NCBI RefSeq assembly: GCF_019139675.1
Contig: NZ_CP077077.1
Coordinates: forward strand, 372,001-436,000
Direction of reading: 5' to 3'
Length of the DNA: 64,000 bases
DNA from: Pseudomonas maumuensis
Lineage (GTDB): Bacteria; Pseudomonadota; Gammaproteobacteria; Pseudomonadales; Pseudomonadaceae
In this document: one piece after another, positions 51,946-60,336 of the stretch
How the letters are laid out: every line of letters begins with the position of its first letter
Numbering within the stretch: the first letter of the stretch is position 1
The notes under the pieces: model-generated
What the model saw: the letters and a program-made list of their open reading frames with translations, nothing else
Databases searched by the model: none
Told to the model about the DNA's origin: nothing
Made by a program: the position numbers and the translations under genes

Positions 51946-53751
51946 ATGCCTGATTACAAAGCCCCCTTGCGTGATATCCGCTTCGTCCGCGACGAACTGC
52001 TCGGCTATGAGGCGCATTATCAGAGCCTGCCGGGCTGCCAGGACGCCACGCCCGACATGGTCGACGCGATCCTGCAGGAAGGCGCGAAGTTCTGTGAAGA
52101 GGTACTGGCCCCGCTGAACCGCGTCGGCGACCTGGAAGGCTGCACCTGGAGCGAATCGGGCGTGAAGACCCCGACCGGCTTCAAGGAAGCCTATCAGCAG
52201 TTCGTCGAAGGCGGCTGGCCGAGCCTCGCCCACGACGCCGAGCACGGCGGCCAGGGCCTGCCCGAATCGCTGGGCCTGGCCCTGAGCGAAATGGTCGGTG
52301 AGTCGAACTGGTCGTGGGGCATGTACCCCGGCCTGTCCCATGGCGCGATGAACACCATCTCCGAGCACGGTACCCCCGAGCAGCAGGAAACCTACCTGAC
52401 CAAACTGGTGTCCGGCGAATGGACCGGCACCATGTGCCTGACCGAACCGCACTGCGGCACCGACTTGGGCATGCTGCGCACCAAGGCCGAACCTCAGGCC
52501 GATGGCAGTTACAAAGTGTCCGGCACCAAGATCTTCATCTCGGCCGGTGAGCACGACATGGCCGATAACATCGTCCACATCGTCCTGGCCCGCCTGCCCG
52601 ACGCCCCGGCTGGCACCAAGGGTATCTCGCTGTTCATCGTGCCGAAATTCCTGCCCAACGCCGAAGGCGGCGCGGGTGAGCGCAACGGCGTGAGCTGCGG
52701 CTCGCTCGAGCACAAGATGGGCATCCATGGCAACGCCACCTGCGTGATGAACTTCGACAGCGCCACCGGCTACCTGATCGGCCCGGCCAACAAAGGCCTG
52801 AACTGCATGTTCACCTTCATGAACACCGCTCGCCTTGGCACCGCGCTGCAAGGCCTGGCCCACGCCGAAGTAGCGTTCCAGGGCGGCCTGAAATATGCCC
52901 GCGATCGCCTGCAGATGCGCTCGCTGACCGGCCCTAAAGCACCGGAAAAAGCCGCCGACCCGATCATCGTCCACCCGGACGTGCGCCGCATGCTGCTGAC
53001 CATGAAGGCGTTCGCCGAAGGCAACCGCGCGATGGTGTACTTCACCGCCAAGCAGGTGGACATCGTCAAGTACAGCCAGGACGAGGAAGAGCGCAAGAAG
53101 GCCGACGCGCTGCTGGCCTTCCTGACCCCGATCGCCAAGGCGTTCATGACCGAGGTCGGTTTCGAGTCTGCCAACCACGGTGTGCAGATCTACGGCGGCC
53201 ACGGCTTCATCGCCGAATGGGGCATGGAGCAGAACGTGCGCGACAGCCGCATCTCTATGCTGTACGAAGGCACCACCGGGATCCAGGCCCTCGATCTGCT
53301 CGGCCGTAAAGTGCTGATGACCCAGGGCGAGGCGCTCAAGGGCTTCACCAAGATCGTCCACAAGTTCTGCCAATCCCAGGAAGGCAACGCCGCCACCAAG
53401 GAGTTCGTCGAGCCGCTGGCCGCGATCAACAAGGAATGGGGCGAGCTGACCATGAAGATCGGCATGGCCGCGATGAAGGACCGCGAGGAAGTGGGTGCCG
53501 CATCGGTGGACTACCTGATGTACTCCGGCTATGCGTGCCTGGCCTACTTCTGGGCCGACATCGCCCGCCTGGCAGCCGAGAAACTGGCCGCCGGCACCAG
53601 CGAAGAGGCGTTCTACACCGCCAAGCTGCAGACCGCGCGTTTCTACTTCCAGCGCATCCTGCCGCGTACCCGTACCCACGTCGCGGCGATCCTGTCCGGC
53701 GCCGACAACCTGATGGCGATGAAGGAAGAAGACTTCGGTCTTTCCATCTAA
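51946..53751 (+). CDS. FadE-type acyl-CoA dehydrogenase (first of two)
   Basis: First step of fatty acid beta-oxidation, FAD-dependent. The 601 residues are the long (about 600) family with an extra N-terminal helix domain and a C-terminal extension. MCLTEPHCGTDLGMLRTKAEP, the FAD-binding VSGTKIFISAGEHDM and the catalytic-base region YGGHGFIAEWGMEQNVRDSRI..YEGTTGIQALDLLG are typical. P. putida homologues are annotated phenylacyl-CoA or acyl-CoA dehydrogenase. The start ATG 51946 follows AGAGG. It is behind a perfect PsrA box and ends at a strong terminator, so it is monocistronic. About 45-55% similar in pattern to the copy at 55415, suggesting an old duplication. Confidence 0.92.
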   Translation: MPDYKAPLRDIRFVRDELLGYEAHYQSLPGCQDATPDMVDAILQEGAKFCEEVLAPLNRVGDLEGCTWSESGVKTPTGFKEAYQQFVEGGWPSLAHDAEHGGQGLPESLGLALSEMVGESNWSWGMYPGLSHGAMNTISEHGTPEQQETYLTKLVSGEWTGTMCLTEPHCGTDLGMLRTKAEPQADGSYKVSGTKIFISAGEHDMADNIVHIVLARLPDAPAGTKGISLFIVPKFLPNAEGGAGERNGVSCGSLEHKMGIHGNATCVMNFDSATGYLIGPANKGLNCMFTFMNTARLGTALQGLAHAEVAFQGGLKYARDRLQMRSLTGPKAPEKAADPIIVHPDVRRMLLTMKAFAEGNRAMVYFTAKQVDIVKYSQDEEERKKADALLAFLTPIAKAFMTEVGFESANHGVQIYGGHGFIAEWGMEQNVRDSRISMLYEGTTGIQALDLLGRKVLMTQGEALKGFTKIVHKFCQSQEGNAATKEFVEPLAAINKEWGELTMKIGMAAMKDREEVGAASVDYLMYSGYACLAYFWADIARLAAEKLAAGTSEEAFYTAKLQTARFYFQRILPRTRTHVAAILSGADNLMAMKEEDFGLSI

Positions 53752-53770
53752 ACCTGGATGGCTGTATCGA

Positions 53771-53803
53771 GCCGCCTGCCTTTACCGGCAGGCGGCTTTT
53801 TTT
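53771..53803 (+). terminator. Rho-independent terminator
   Basis: The stem GCCGCCTGCC / GGCAGGCGGC with loop TTTACC is followed by seven T. It starts 19 bases after the first acyl-CoA dehydrogenase stop. Confidence 0.93.
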
Positions 53804-53997
53804 CGCCTGTGATTTGGGCTCGAACAGCCGGTCGTGGGACACGGCCGCGCCTGCACATGTCGCATCCAGTTACGAGAAAGTCTCAAGCTGGCGCCGGTCC
53901 TTGCCGTTAAACCTTCCGTTTATTCATCTATTCATGTGCGCTGCCGATGAAGTAGGGGCACAATGCCATTATTGATCTGCCGGGTCGGAGATTACCC

Positions 53998-55284
53998 TTG
54001 TTTCGTCTATCCGCTGTACGTACGAGCCACTTCCTGCCATCGCTGTTTCTTCTGCTGGCGGGGCTCGCTGCAGCCTATGTGAGAGACCTCAGCGTCTTCT
54101 TCACATCGCTGTTCAATGTCCTACCCACCTTGGTTCTGTTGCTGGGCGGCGCCTACTGCGCGGTGTATCGCCGCCAGCGCGAACTGTTCCTGATGGTCAC
54201 GGTGTACATCGCCTATTTCCTGCTCGACACCCAGACCGATTTCTACCGCGACAATGGCCGGGTCCGTGAGGATGCCGCGGTGATTTTTCACCTGGTCTGC
54301 CTGTTGTTGCCAGCGCTGTTCGGCCTGTACGGCGCCTGGCAGGAACGCACGCACCTGGCCCAGGACCTGCTTGCCCGGTTCGCCGTGCTGTTCGCCGTGA
54401 GCAGCGTGGCGGTGGCGTTGGAGCAAAGTTTCCCCGAGGCGCTGCTGGGCTGGTTGGCCGAGATCCGCTGGCCCTCGCTGCACGGCCAGTGGATGAGCCT
54501 CATCCAGTTGGCCTATCCGCTGTTTCTGGCGGTGTTCATCCTGCTGGTGGTGCAGTACTTGCGTGAGCCCAGGCCGTTGCATGCCGCGCAAATCATTGGC
54601 CTGATCGGCATCTTCTGGATGCTGCCCAAGACCTTCATCCTGCCGTTCACCCTGAACATCATGTGCAGTCAGGTGATGTTGATGATCGCCGCCGCGGTGT
54701 CTCATGAGGCCTACCAGATGGCCTTCCGTGATGAACTGACCGGCCTGCCGGGGCGGCGTGCCCTGAACGAGCGAATGCAGCGTCTGGGGCGCAACTACGT
54801 CATCGCCATGACCGACGTCGACCATTTCAAGAAATTCAACGACACCCACGGCCACGATGTCGGCGACCAGGTGTTGCGCCTGGTCGCCAGCCGCTTGTCC
54901 AAGGTGACCGGAGGCGGTCGCGCCTACCGTTACGGTGGAGAGGAGTTCGCGCTGGTGTTCGCCGGCAAGACTGCCGAAGAATGCCTGCCGCACCTGGAGG
55001 CAGTGCGCGAGATGATCGCCAACTATGCAATCCAGCTGCGCGACCAGAACAGTCGGCCGCAGGATGACTCTACCGGTCGCCAGCGCCGTGGGGGCGGGGT
55101 CAATACCACGGTTTCGGTAACCATCAGCATCGGCGTCGCCGAGCGCCAGGTCGAGCACCGCAACCCCGACGAAGTGCTCAAGTCCGCCGACCAAGCGTTG
55201 TACAGCGCCAAGGGTGCGGGGCGTAACTGCGTCATGACCTTCGGCCAGCAGTCGCGGCGCGGGGCCGTGCGTATGGCAAGTTAG
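53998..55284 (+). CDS. Membrane-bound diguanylate cyclase (active GGEEF)
   Basis: The protein has 428 residues. About six hydrophobic helices in residues 10-235 form a membrane sensor of unrecognised type (LFLLLAGLAAAYV; LVLLLGGAYCAV; LFLMVTVYIAYFLLDT and more). A GGDEF domain follows, with the start FRDELTGLPGRRALNERM, Mg-site AMTDVDHFKKFNDTHGHDVGD and active motif YRYGGEEFALVF. The RxxD inhibitory site is not obvious. It makes c-di-GMP. The start is TTG at 53998, because GGAG lies upstream and no ATG occurs before residue 66. It sits between the two acyl-CoA dehydrogenase genes, as I recall for P. putida. A functional link is unproven. Confidence 0.88.
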   Translation: MFRLSAVRTSHFLPSLFLLLAGLAAAYVRDLSVFFTSLFNVLPTLVLLLGGAYCAVYRRQRELFLMVTVYIAYFLLDTQTDFYRDNGRVREDAAVIFHLVCLLLPALFGLYGAWQERTHLAQDLLARFAVLFAVSSVAVALEQSFPEALLGWLAEIRWPSLHGQWMSLIQLAYPLFLAVFILLVVQYLREPRPLHAAQIIGLIGIFWMLPKTFILPFTLNIMCSQVMLMIAAAVSHEAYQMAFRDELTGLPGRRALNERMQRLGRNYVIAMTDVDHFKKFNDTHGHDVGDQVLRLVASRLSKVTGGGRAYRYGGEEFALVFAGKTAEECLPHLEAVREMIANYAIQLRDQNSRPQDDSTGRQRRGGGVNTTVSVTISIGVAERQVEHRNPDEVLKSADQALYSAKGAGRNCVMTFGQQSRRGAVRMAS

Positions 55285-55414
55285 CGCGTGACTATGCCGG
55301 ACTATTCGGTCGCATGATGACCCTATGTCTCGTAAAAGTTGTTCGGTTACACTGCGGTCATCCCAGTGCCGCGGCCCCCTCGGGCCGCCCCGACCCCGAT
55401 AGCGAGAGGTTGTC

Positions 55415-57193
55415 ATGGCTGAATATAAAGCGCCCCTGCGCGATATGCGCTTCGTCCTCAATGAAGTCTTCGACGTGGCCACGCTCTGGTCGCAACTGCC
55501 GGGCCTTGCCGAGGCGGTCGATGCCGACACGGCGATGGCCGTGCTCGAGGAGGCCGGCAAGGTCACTGGCAAGACCATCGCACCGCTGAGTCGCGCCGCC
55601 GACGAGGAGGGCTGCCACTGGGACAATGGTGCCGTGCGCACTCCGGCAGGCTTTATCGAGGCCTACAGGACCTTCGCCGAAGGCGGTTGGGTCGGCGTGG
55701 GCGGTGACCCGCAATTCGGTGGCATGGGCATGCCCAAGGCGGTCTCCGCTCAGGTCGAGGAAATGGTCAACGCTTCTAGCCTGTCCTTCGGCCTGTATCC
55801 GATGCTCACCGCCGGTGCCTGCCTGTCGATCAACGCCCACGCCAGTGAAGCGCTGAAGGAAAAGTATCTGCCGAACATGTATGCCGGCGTCTGGGCAGGC
55901 TCGATGTGCCTGACCGAACCCCACGCCGGCACCGACCTGGGCATTATCCGTACCAAGGCCGAGCCCCAGGCCGATGGTAGCTACAAGGTCAGCGGTACCA
56001 AGATCTTCATCACCGGCGGCGAGCACGACCTCACCGAGAACATCATTCACCTTGTATTGGCCAAGCTGCCGGACGCCCCGGCGGGTCCGAAAGGCATCTC
56101 TCTGTTCCTGGTACCCAAGTTCCTGGTCAACGAAGACGGCAGCCTGGGTGCGCGCAACCCGGCCAGCTGCGGCTCGATCGAGCACAAGATGGGTATCCAG
56201 GCCTCGGCCACCTGCGTTATGAACTTCGACGAGGCGGTTGGCTATATCGTCGGTGAGCCGAACAAGGGCCTGGCGGCCATGTTCACCATGATGAACTACG
56301 AGCGCCTGGGTGTTGGTATCCAGGGGCTGGCCTCGGCCGAACGCTCCTACCAGAACGCCGTGGAGTACGCCCGCGACCGTCTGCAGAGCCGCGCTCCGAC
56401 CGGCCCGCAGGCCAAGGACAAGGCGGCGGATCCGATCATCGTCCACCCGGATGTGCGGCGCATGCTGCTGACCATGAAGGCGTTGATCGAAGGCGGTCGG
56501 GCGTTTTCCACCTACGTGGCGCTGCAACTCGACACCGCCAAGTACAGCGAGGATGCTGCGACCCGCAAGCGCAGCGAGGAGCTGGTGGCGCTGCTGACCC
56601 CGGTGGCCAAGGCCTTCCTCACCGACCTGGGCCTGGAATGCACCGTGCATGGCCAGCAGGTCTTCGGTGGCCATGGCTACATCCGCGAATGGGGCCAGGA
56701 GCAGCTGGTACGCGATGTGCGCATCACCCAGATCTACGAAGGCACCAACGGTATCCAGGCACTGGATCTGGTCGGCCGCAAGGTAGTGGCCAGCGGTGGC
56801 GCCTACTACAAGCTGTTCGCCGACGAGATCCGCCAGTTCATCGCCACCGCCGGCGGCGAGCTGAGTGAGTTCACCAAGCCGCTGGCGGCATCCCTTGACC
56901 AGCTCGACGAGCTGACCGCCTGGGTGCTGGATCAGGCCAAGGGCAACCCCAACGAAATCGGCGCGGCCTCGGTCGAGTACCTGCACGCGTTCGGCTATGT
57001 CGCCTACGCCTACATGTGGGCACTGATGGCGCGTGTGGCCAAGGCGGGCGAGGGCGATGCCGACTTCTATGGTGCCAAGCTGGGGACTGCACGGTTCTAC
57101 TTCGCGCGCCTGCTGCCGCGGGTTCATTCGCTGGTAGCGTCGGTGAAGGCCGGTAGCGAGTCGCTGTACCTGCTGGACGCAGCGCAGTTCTGA
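55415..57193 (+). CDS. FadE-type acyl-CoA dehydrogenase (second of two)
   Basis: A 592-residue FAD enzyme of the same long family as the gene at 51946. MCLTEPHAGTDLGIIRTKAEP, VSGTKIFITGGEHDL, FGGHGYIREWGQEQLVRDVRI and YEGTNGIQALDLVG are all in place. The start ATG 55415 follows AGAGG. A GC-rich hairpin (GCGGCCC/GGGCCGC, 55371-55388) precedes the ribosome binding site. No PsrA box was seen, so it may be regulated differently from its paralogue. The acyl chain-length preference is not readable. A strong terminator follows. Confidence 0.92.
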   Translation: MAEYKAPLRDMRFVLNEVFDVATLWSQLPGLAEAVDADTAMAVLEEAGKVTGKTIAPLSRAADEEGCHWDNGAVRTPAGFIEAYRTFAEGGWVGVGGDPQFGGMGMPKAVSAQVEEMVNASSLSFGLYPMLTAGACLSINAHASEALKEKYLPNMYAGVWAGSMCLTEPHAGTDLGIIRTKAEPQADGSYKVSGTKIFITGGEHDLTENIIHLVLAKLPDAPAGPKGISLFLVPKFLVNEDGSLGARNPASCGSIEHKMGIQASATCVMNFDEAVGYIVGEPNKGLAAMFTMMNYERLGVGIQGLASAERSYQNAVEYARDRLQSRAPTGPQAKDKAADPIIVHPDVRRMLLTMKALIEGGRAFSTYVALQLDTAKYSEDAATRKRSEELVALLTPVAKAFLTDLGLECTVHGQQVFGGHGYIREWGQEQLVRDVRITQIYEGTNGIQALDLVGRKVVASGGAYYKLFADEIRQFIATAGGELSEFTKPLAASLDQLDELTAWVLDQAKGNPNEIGAASVEYLHAFGYVAYAYMWALMARVAKAGEGDADFYGAKLGTARFYFARLLPRVHSLVASVKAGSESLYLLDAAQF

Positions 57194-57233
57194 CCCCTCC
57201 GTCGGGCTGCCTGGCAGCCCTTTTGCGGCATGA

Positions 57234-57284
57234 GGCCGCCTCCGCAACGGATGCATTTCCGGCTGCGGAGGCGGCCTTTTGTTT
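57234..57284 (+). terminator. Rho-independent terminator
   Basis: The stem GGCCGCCTCCGCA / TGCGGAGGCGGCC is followed by TTTTGTTTT. It lies 40 bases after the second acyl-CoA dehydrogenase and insulates the rsmY promoter. Confidence 0.9.
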
Positions 57285-57318
57285 TGTCGACGGCATGTGT
57301 TTATGAATGAGCCTTTTG

Positions 57319-57336
57319 TGTAAGCGTTGGCTTACA
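57319..57336 (+). promoter_or_regulatory. GacA box (UAS) of the rsmY gene
   Basis: TGTAAGCGTTGGCTTACA is a perfect match to the GacA upstream activating sequence TGTAAG-N6-CTTACA. A -10-like TACTCT lies at 57382-57387. That places the site about 58-75 bases before the predicted transcript start, as in other Gac-controlled sRNA genes. Confidence 0.92.
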
Positions 57337-57393
57337 CGACGTGGTGACGTTTCGCCTCTTTCCTAAGATTGGATCCACGGTTACTCTTTCTTA

Positions 57394-57568
57394 CATGGAC
57401 GTAGCGCAGGACGCGCAATGGACAGAGCAGGACGCCTTACATGGAAGTTGCGCAGGAAGCGCGAAAAGTTAGAACAGGGACAAGAAGGATTTCCTGCCAG
57501 GATGGCGGGGTGATAGGGATGTCGAAGGGAAACAGTCTGGAAAACCCCGCTTAGGCGGGGTTTTCTTT
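57394..57568 (+). ncRNA. rsmY: RsmY-type regulatory sRNA (titrates RsmA/RsmE), enlarged
   Basis: A noncoding region between a perfect GacA box and a terminator (AAAACCCCGC / GCGGGGTTTT, 57541-57564). It contains twelve GGA triplets (57397, 57409, 57420, 57430, 57443, 57455, 57478, 57487, 57500, 57517, 57528, 57539), mostly in the A(N)GGA context bound by RsmA-family proteins. Several are in hairpin loops, such as GCGC-AGGA-AGCGC. The transcript of about 175 bases would be longer than the roughly 120 expected for RsmY. A 26-base unit (57391-57416) is repeated at 57437-57462 with 23 identities. The 5' end is predicted from the -10 only. Identity as RsmY rather than RsmX or RsmZ rests on the acyl-CoA dehydrogenase/LysR neighbourhood. 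Confidence 0.85.
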
Positions 57569-57579
57569 GTGCGCGTGTT

Positions 57580-58503
57580 TCAGCCCAGCACGTCCAGTGG
57601 CGAAACACCCAGCTGGCGTGGGTCGGCTTCTTCCTCCAGCAAGCTACGCAGCAGCTCGACCGCAGCCTGTTGGCGTTGCGCATCGCGGAACACCAGGCCT
57701 ACCTTGAGCGGCACCCGCGGCTCGCTCAGGGGCTTCCACAGCAGTTGCTGATCATCCTGCGCGGCATCCTTGGCCCGTCCTGGGAGGATGGTCGCCAGCG
57801 CCGTGTGCGCCAGGCTGTCGAGAATCCCCGCCATATTGTTCATTTCCGCTTGCACCTGCGGTCTGCGGCCCTGGCTGGCCAGCTGCGCCTTCCAGATCTG
57901 GCGGATCTGGAACTCTTCCCCCAGCATCAGCATGGGCAGGTCAGCCGCCTGACGAATCGAGACTTTCTTGAAGTCTTTCAGGGGGTGGGTGCTGGGAATG
58001 ACCAACTGCAATTCGTCTTCGTACAGCAATATGCCGTGCAGCCCCGGCTGGCGCGGTGGTAGATAGCTGATGCCGATGTCCAGGCTGCCGTTGAGCAGGC
58101 GCCGTTCGATCTCAGATCCCGACAGTTCATAGAGCTGCACGACCAGATGCGGCTGGGCGTTGCGCACCCGTTCCAGGAGCTGCGGTACCAGGCCCGGCCG
58201 CACGGTTTGCAACACGCCGATGGCCAGCGTGCGCAGCGACTGGCCCTTGAAGTTGCCCATGGCCTCGTGGGCCCGTTGCAGACCATCGAGCAGGGGCACG
58301 GCGTGGTTGTACAGGGTGTGGGCGGCGAGCGTTGGCAGCAGGCGCTTGTTGCTGCGTTCGAACAGGCTCAGGTCGAGACTGCGTTCGAGTTGGCGGATCT
58401 GCTGCGACAGTGCCGGCTGCGACAGTGACAAACGCTCGGCGGCACGGCCCACATGGCCTTCCTCGTAGACCGCGACGAAGTAACGCAGTTGGCGAAAATC
58501 CAT
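57580..58503 (-). CDS. LysR-family transcription regulator
   Basis: The protein has 307 residues. The N-terminal winged helix MDFRQLRYFVAVYEEGHVGRAAERL..SQPALSQQIRQLERSL is the LysR DNA-binding domain. A periplasmic-binding-like effector domain follows (LRTLAIGVLQTVRPGLVPQL, LDIGISYLPPRQPG). It resembles CynR/BenM-type regulators only in general form. It is divergent, with 208 bases between, from the class-III aminotransferase, which is its most likely target. Its 3' end shares the bidirectional terminator of the rsmY gene. Confidence 0.88.
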   Translation of the reverse strand: MDFRQLRYFVAVYEEGHVGRAAERLSLSQPALSQQIRQLERSLDLSLFERSNKRLLPTLAAHTLYNHAVPLLDGLQRAHEAMGNFKGQSLRTLAIGVLQTVRPGLVPQLLERVRNAQPHLVVQLYELSGSEIERRLLNGSLDIGISYLPPRQPGLHGILLYEDELQLVIPSTHPLKDFKKVSIRQAADLPMLMLGEEFQIRQIWKAQLASQGRRPQVQAEMNNMAGILDSLAHTALATILPGRAKDAAQDDQQLLWKPLSEPRVPLKVGLVFRDAQRQQAAVELLRSLLEEEADPRQLGVSPLDVLG

Positions 58504-58711
58504 AAGTAATGCTTATCGAAAAAGCTGAAAAAACGAAATGGCCGCGGACCGGCCAGAAGCCTAGTCTATCGCCGTATTCCAACGGGTTACAGCGTTCATA
58601 AAGGCGATTGTTACCCCGGATGAAAAACACTTTTGATAGGCAAGACAAAATATCCGATTCCGGCGCCAGACCGGAACCTTGACCGCCCACCCGTGATTGG
58701 CCGGAGCCCCG

Positions 58712-59989
58712 ATGAACCTGTTCAACCTGCGCCGCTCGGCACCTGCCGTCACCGAGCCCGAGCGTGCCCCGGTGATCGCACCGGCCACCGCGCAGCGCTC
58801 CCGCGAGCGGCTGATGCCCAGCATCGAACGTGCGCCGCAGGTGTTCGTGCGTGGCCAGGGATCGTGGTTATGGGACGACGAGGGGCATGCCTACCTCGAT
58901 TTCACCCAGGGTTGCGCGGTCAACAGCCTGGGACACAGCCCCAGCGTATTGGTCAAGGCCCTGAACAACCAGGCCCAGGCCCTGATCAACCCCGGCGTGG
59001 GGTACCACAGTCGTGGGCTGCTGAGCCTGGTGGACCTGTTGTGCCGCAGTACCGGCAGTGATCAGGCCTATCTGCTCAACAGCGGTGCCGAGGCCTGCGA
59101 GGGCGCGATCAAGCTGGCGCGCAAATGGGGCCAGCTACACCGCAACGGTGCCTATCACATCATCACTGCCAGCCAGGGCTGCCATGGCCGCACGTTGGGG
59201 ACCTTGTCGGCCTCCGACCCATTGCCGTGCAATCGCTGCGAGCCCGGTTTGCCGGGCTTCAGCAAGGTGCCGTTCAACGACCTGGCGGCGCTGCACGCAG
59301 CGGTCGACTCGCGCACCGTGGCGATCATGCTCGAGCCGATCCAGGGCGAAGCCGGGGTGATCCCGGCCACCCGTGACTACCTCCAGGGCGTCGAGCGCTT
59401 GTGCCGCGAGTTGGGCATTCTGCTGATTCTCGATGAGGTTCAGACCGGTGTAGGACGTTGCGGCGCGTTGTTGGCAGAAGAATCCTACGGCGTGCGGGCC
59501 GACATCATCACCCTCGGCAAGGGCCTCGGCGGTGGCGTGCCCCTGGCGGCGCTGCTGGCCCGTGGCCGCGCCTGCTGCGCCGAGCCGGGCGAGCTGGAAG
59601 GCAGTCACCATGGCAATGCGCTGATGAGTGCTGCCGGGCTGGCGGTGTTACAGACCGTGCTCGAGGCGGGCTTTCTCGAACAGGTGAGGGACAGCGGTCG
59701 GCACCTGCGCGATGGCCTGAGTCGCCTGGCGGGTCGCTACGGCCAGGGCGAGGTACGTGGCCAGGGGTTGCTCTGGGGGCTGCAACTGCGTGAAGACAGT
59801 GCGGCGCAACTGGTCGAGGCCGCGCTGCAGGAGGGCTTGTTGCTCAATGCGCCGCAGGCCGACGTGGTGCGCTTCTCGCCGGCGCTGAGCGTGAGCAAGG
59901 GCAACATAGACGAGATGCTTTTGCGCTTGGCCCGGGCGTTCACCCGGCTGCATGCACAGCAGCACAATCGTCGCGAAGTGCCGGCCTGA
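58712..59989 (+). CDS. Class-III (acetylornithine-like) aminotransferase
   Basis: A PLP enzyme of 425 residues. GSWLWDDEGHAYLDFTQGCAVNSLGH is the usual entrance (key part YLDFTQGCAVNSLGH). NSGAEACEGAIKLARKW binds the phosphate, LGILLILDEVQTGVGR holds the PLP Asp, and ITLGKGLGGGVPLAALL holds the Schiff-base Lys. The sequence is ArgD-like but the N-terminus is extended (SAPAVTEPERAPVIAP). The substrate could be acetylornithine, 4-aminobutyrate or another omega-amino acid. The start ATG 58712 follows CGGAG. TTG 58697 is rejected. It is divergent from a LysR gene and monocistronic, with a strong terminator after. Confidence 0.87.
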   Translation: MNLFNLRRSAPAVTEPERAPVIAPATAQRSRERLMPSIERAPQVFVRGQGSWLWDDEGHAYLDFTQGCAVNSLGHSPSVLVKALNNQAQALINPGVGYHSRGLLSLVDLLCRSTGSDQAYLLNSGAEACEGAIKLARKWGQLHRNGAYHIITASQGCHGRTLGTLSASDPLPCNRCEPGLPGFSKVPFNDLAALHAAVDSRTVAIMLEPIQGEAGVIPATRDYLQGVERLCRELGILLILDEVQTGVGRCGALLAEESYGVRADIITLGKGLGGGVPLAALLARGRACCAEPGELEGSHHGNALMSAAGLAVLQTVLEAGFLEQVRDSGRHLRDGLSRLAGRYGQGEVRGQGLLWGLQLREDSAAQLVEAALQEGLLLNAPQADVVRFSPALSVSKGNIDEMLLRLARAFTRLHAQQHNRREVPA

Positions 59990-60042
59990 TCGGTTGCACT
60001 GGCGAACAGAATTTCAACGAACCGTCTGGCGTTCCTGCGCAT

Positions 60043-60082
60043 CGCCCCTGGCCTGAAATACATGGCCCGGGGCGTTTTTTTT
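60043..60082 (+). terminator. Rho-independent terminator of the aminotransferase gene
   Basis: The stem CGCCCCTGGCC / GGCCCGGGGCG (one mismatch) is followed by eight T. Confidence 0.92.
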
Positions 60083-60146
60083 GCCCGGTGGAACCTCCGC
60101 GAGGCACGGCTAGTCTGTGTTGATACACCCTCAAGGAGCGCAGCAC

Positions 60147-60305
60147 ATGGACTTCATCCGCATCATCATCGCCATCATCCTGCCGCCGCTGGGCGTGTTC
60201 CTCCAGGTAGGGTTCGGTGGCGCATTCTGGCTGAATATCCTGCTGACCTTGCTGGGTTACATCCCTGGGATCGTGCATGCGGTGTACATCATCGCCAAGC
60301 GCTGA
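60147..60305 (+). CDS. YqaE/Pmp3-family membrane peptide
   Basis: A 52-residue, two-helix membrane protein. MDFIRIIIAIILPPLGVFLQ contains the LPPLGVFLQVG signature of the UPF0057/Pmp3 family, and FWLNILLTLLGYIPGIVHAVYII (key part LLTLLGYIPGIVHAVY) forms the second helix. Homologues in plants and yeast affect membrane potential and salt tolerance. Bacterial ones are stress-induced, with unknown action. The start ATG 60147 follows AAGGAG. It is a single small gene between two terminators. Confidence 0.92.
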   Translation: MDFIRIIIAIILPPLGVFLQVGFGGAFWLNILLTLLGYIPGIVHAVYIIAKR

Positions 60306-60308
60306 AGG

Positions 60309-60331
60309 CTGGGGCTACGCAGTAGCCCCAG
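60309..60331. terminator. Bidirectional hairpin between convergent genes
   Basis: CTGGGGCTAC and GTAGCCCCAG pair perfectly around GCA. It lies between the Pmp3 gene and the convergent S9 peptidase. Confidence 0.75.
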
Positions 60332-60336
60332 GTGAG

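Noticed and set aside
57381..57683. Minus-strand frame of 100 codons over the rsmY region
   Set aside because: It covers an sRNA gene with its own GacA box and terminator and overlaps the end of the LysR gene.
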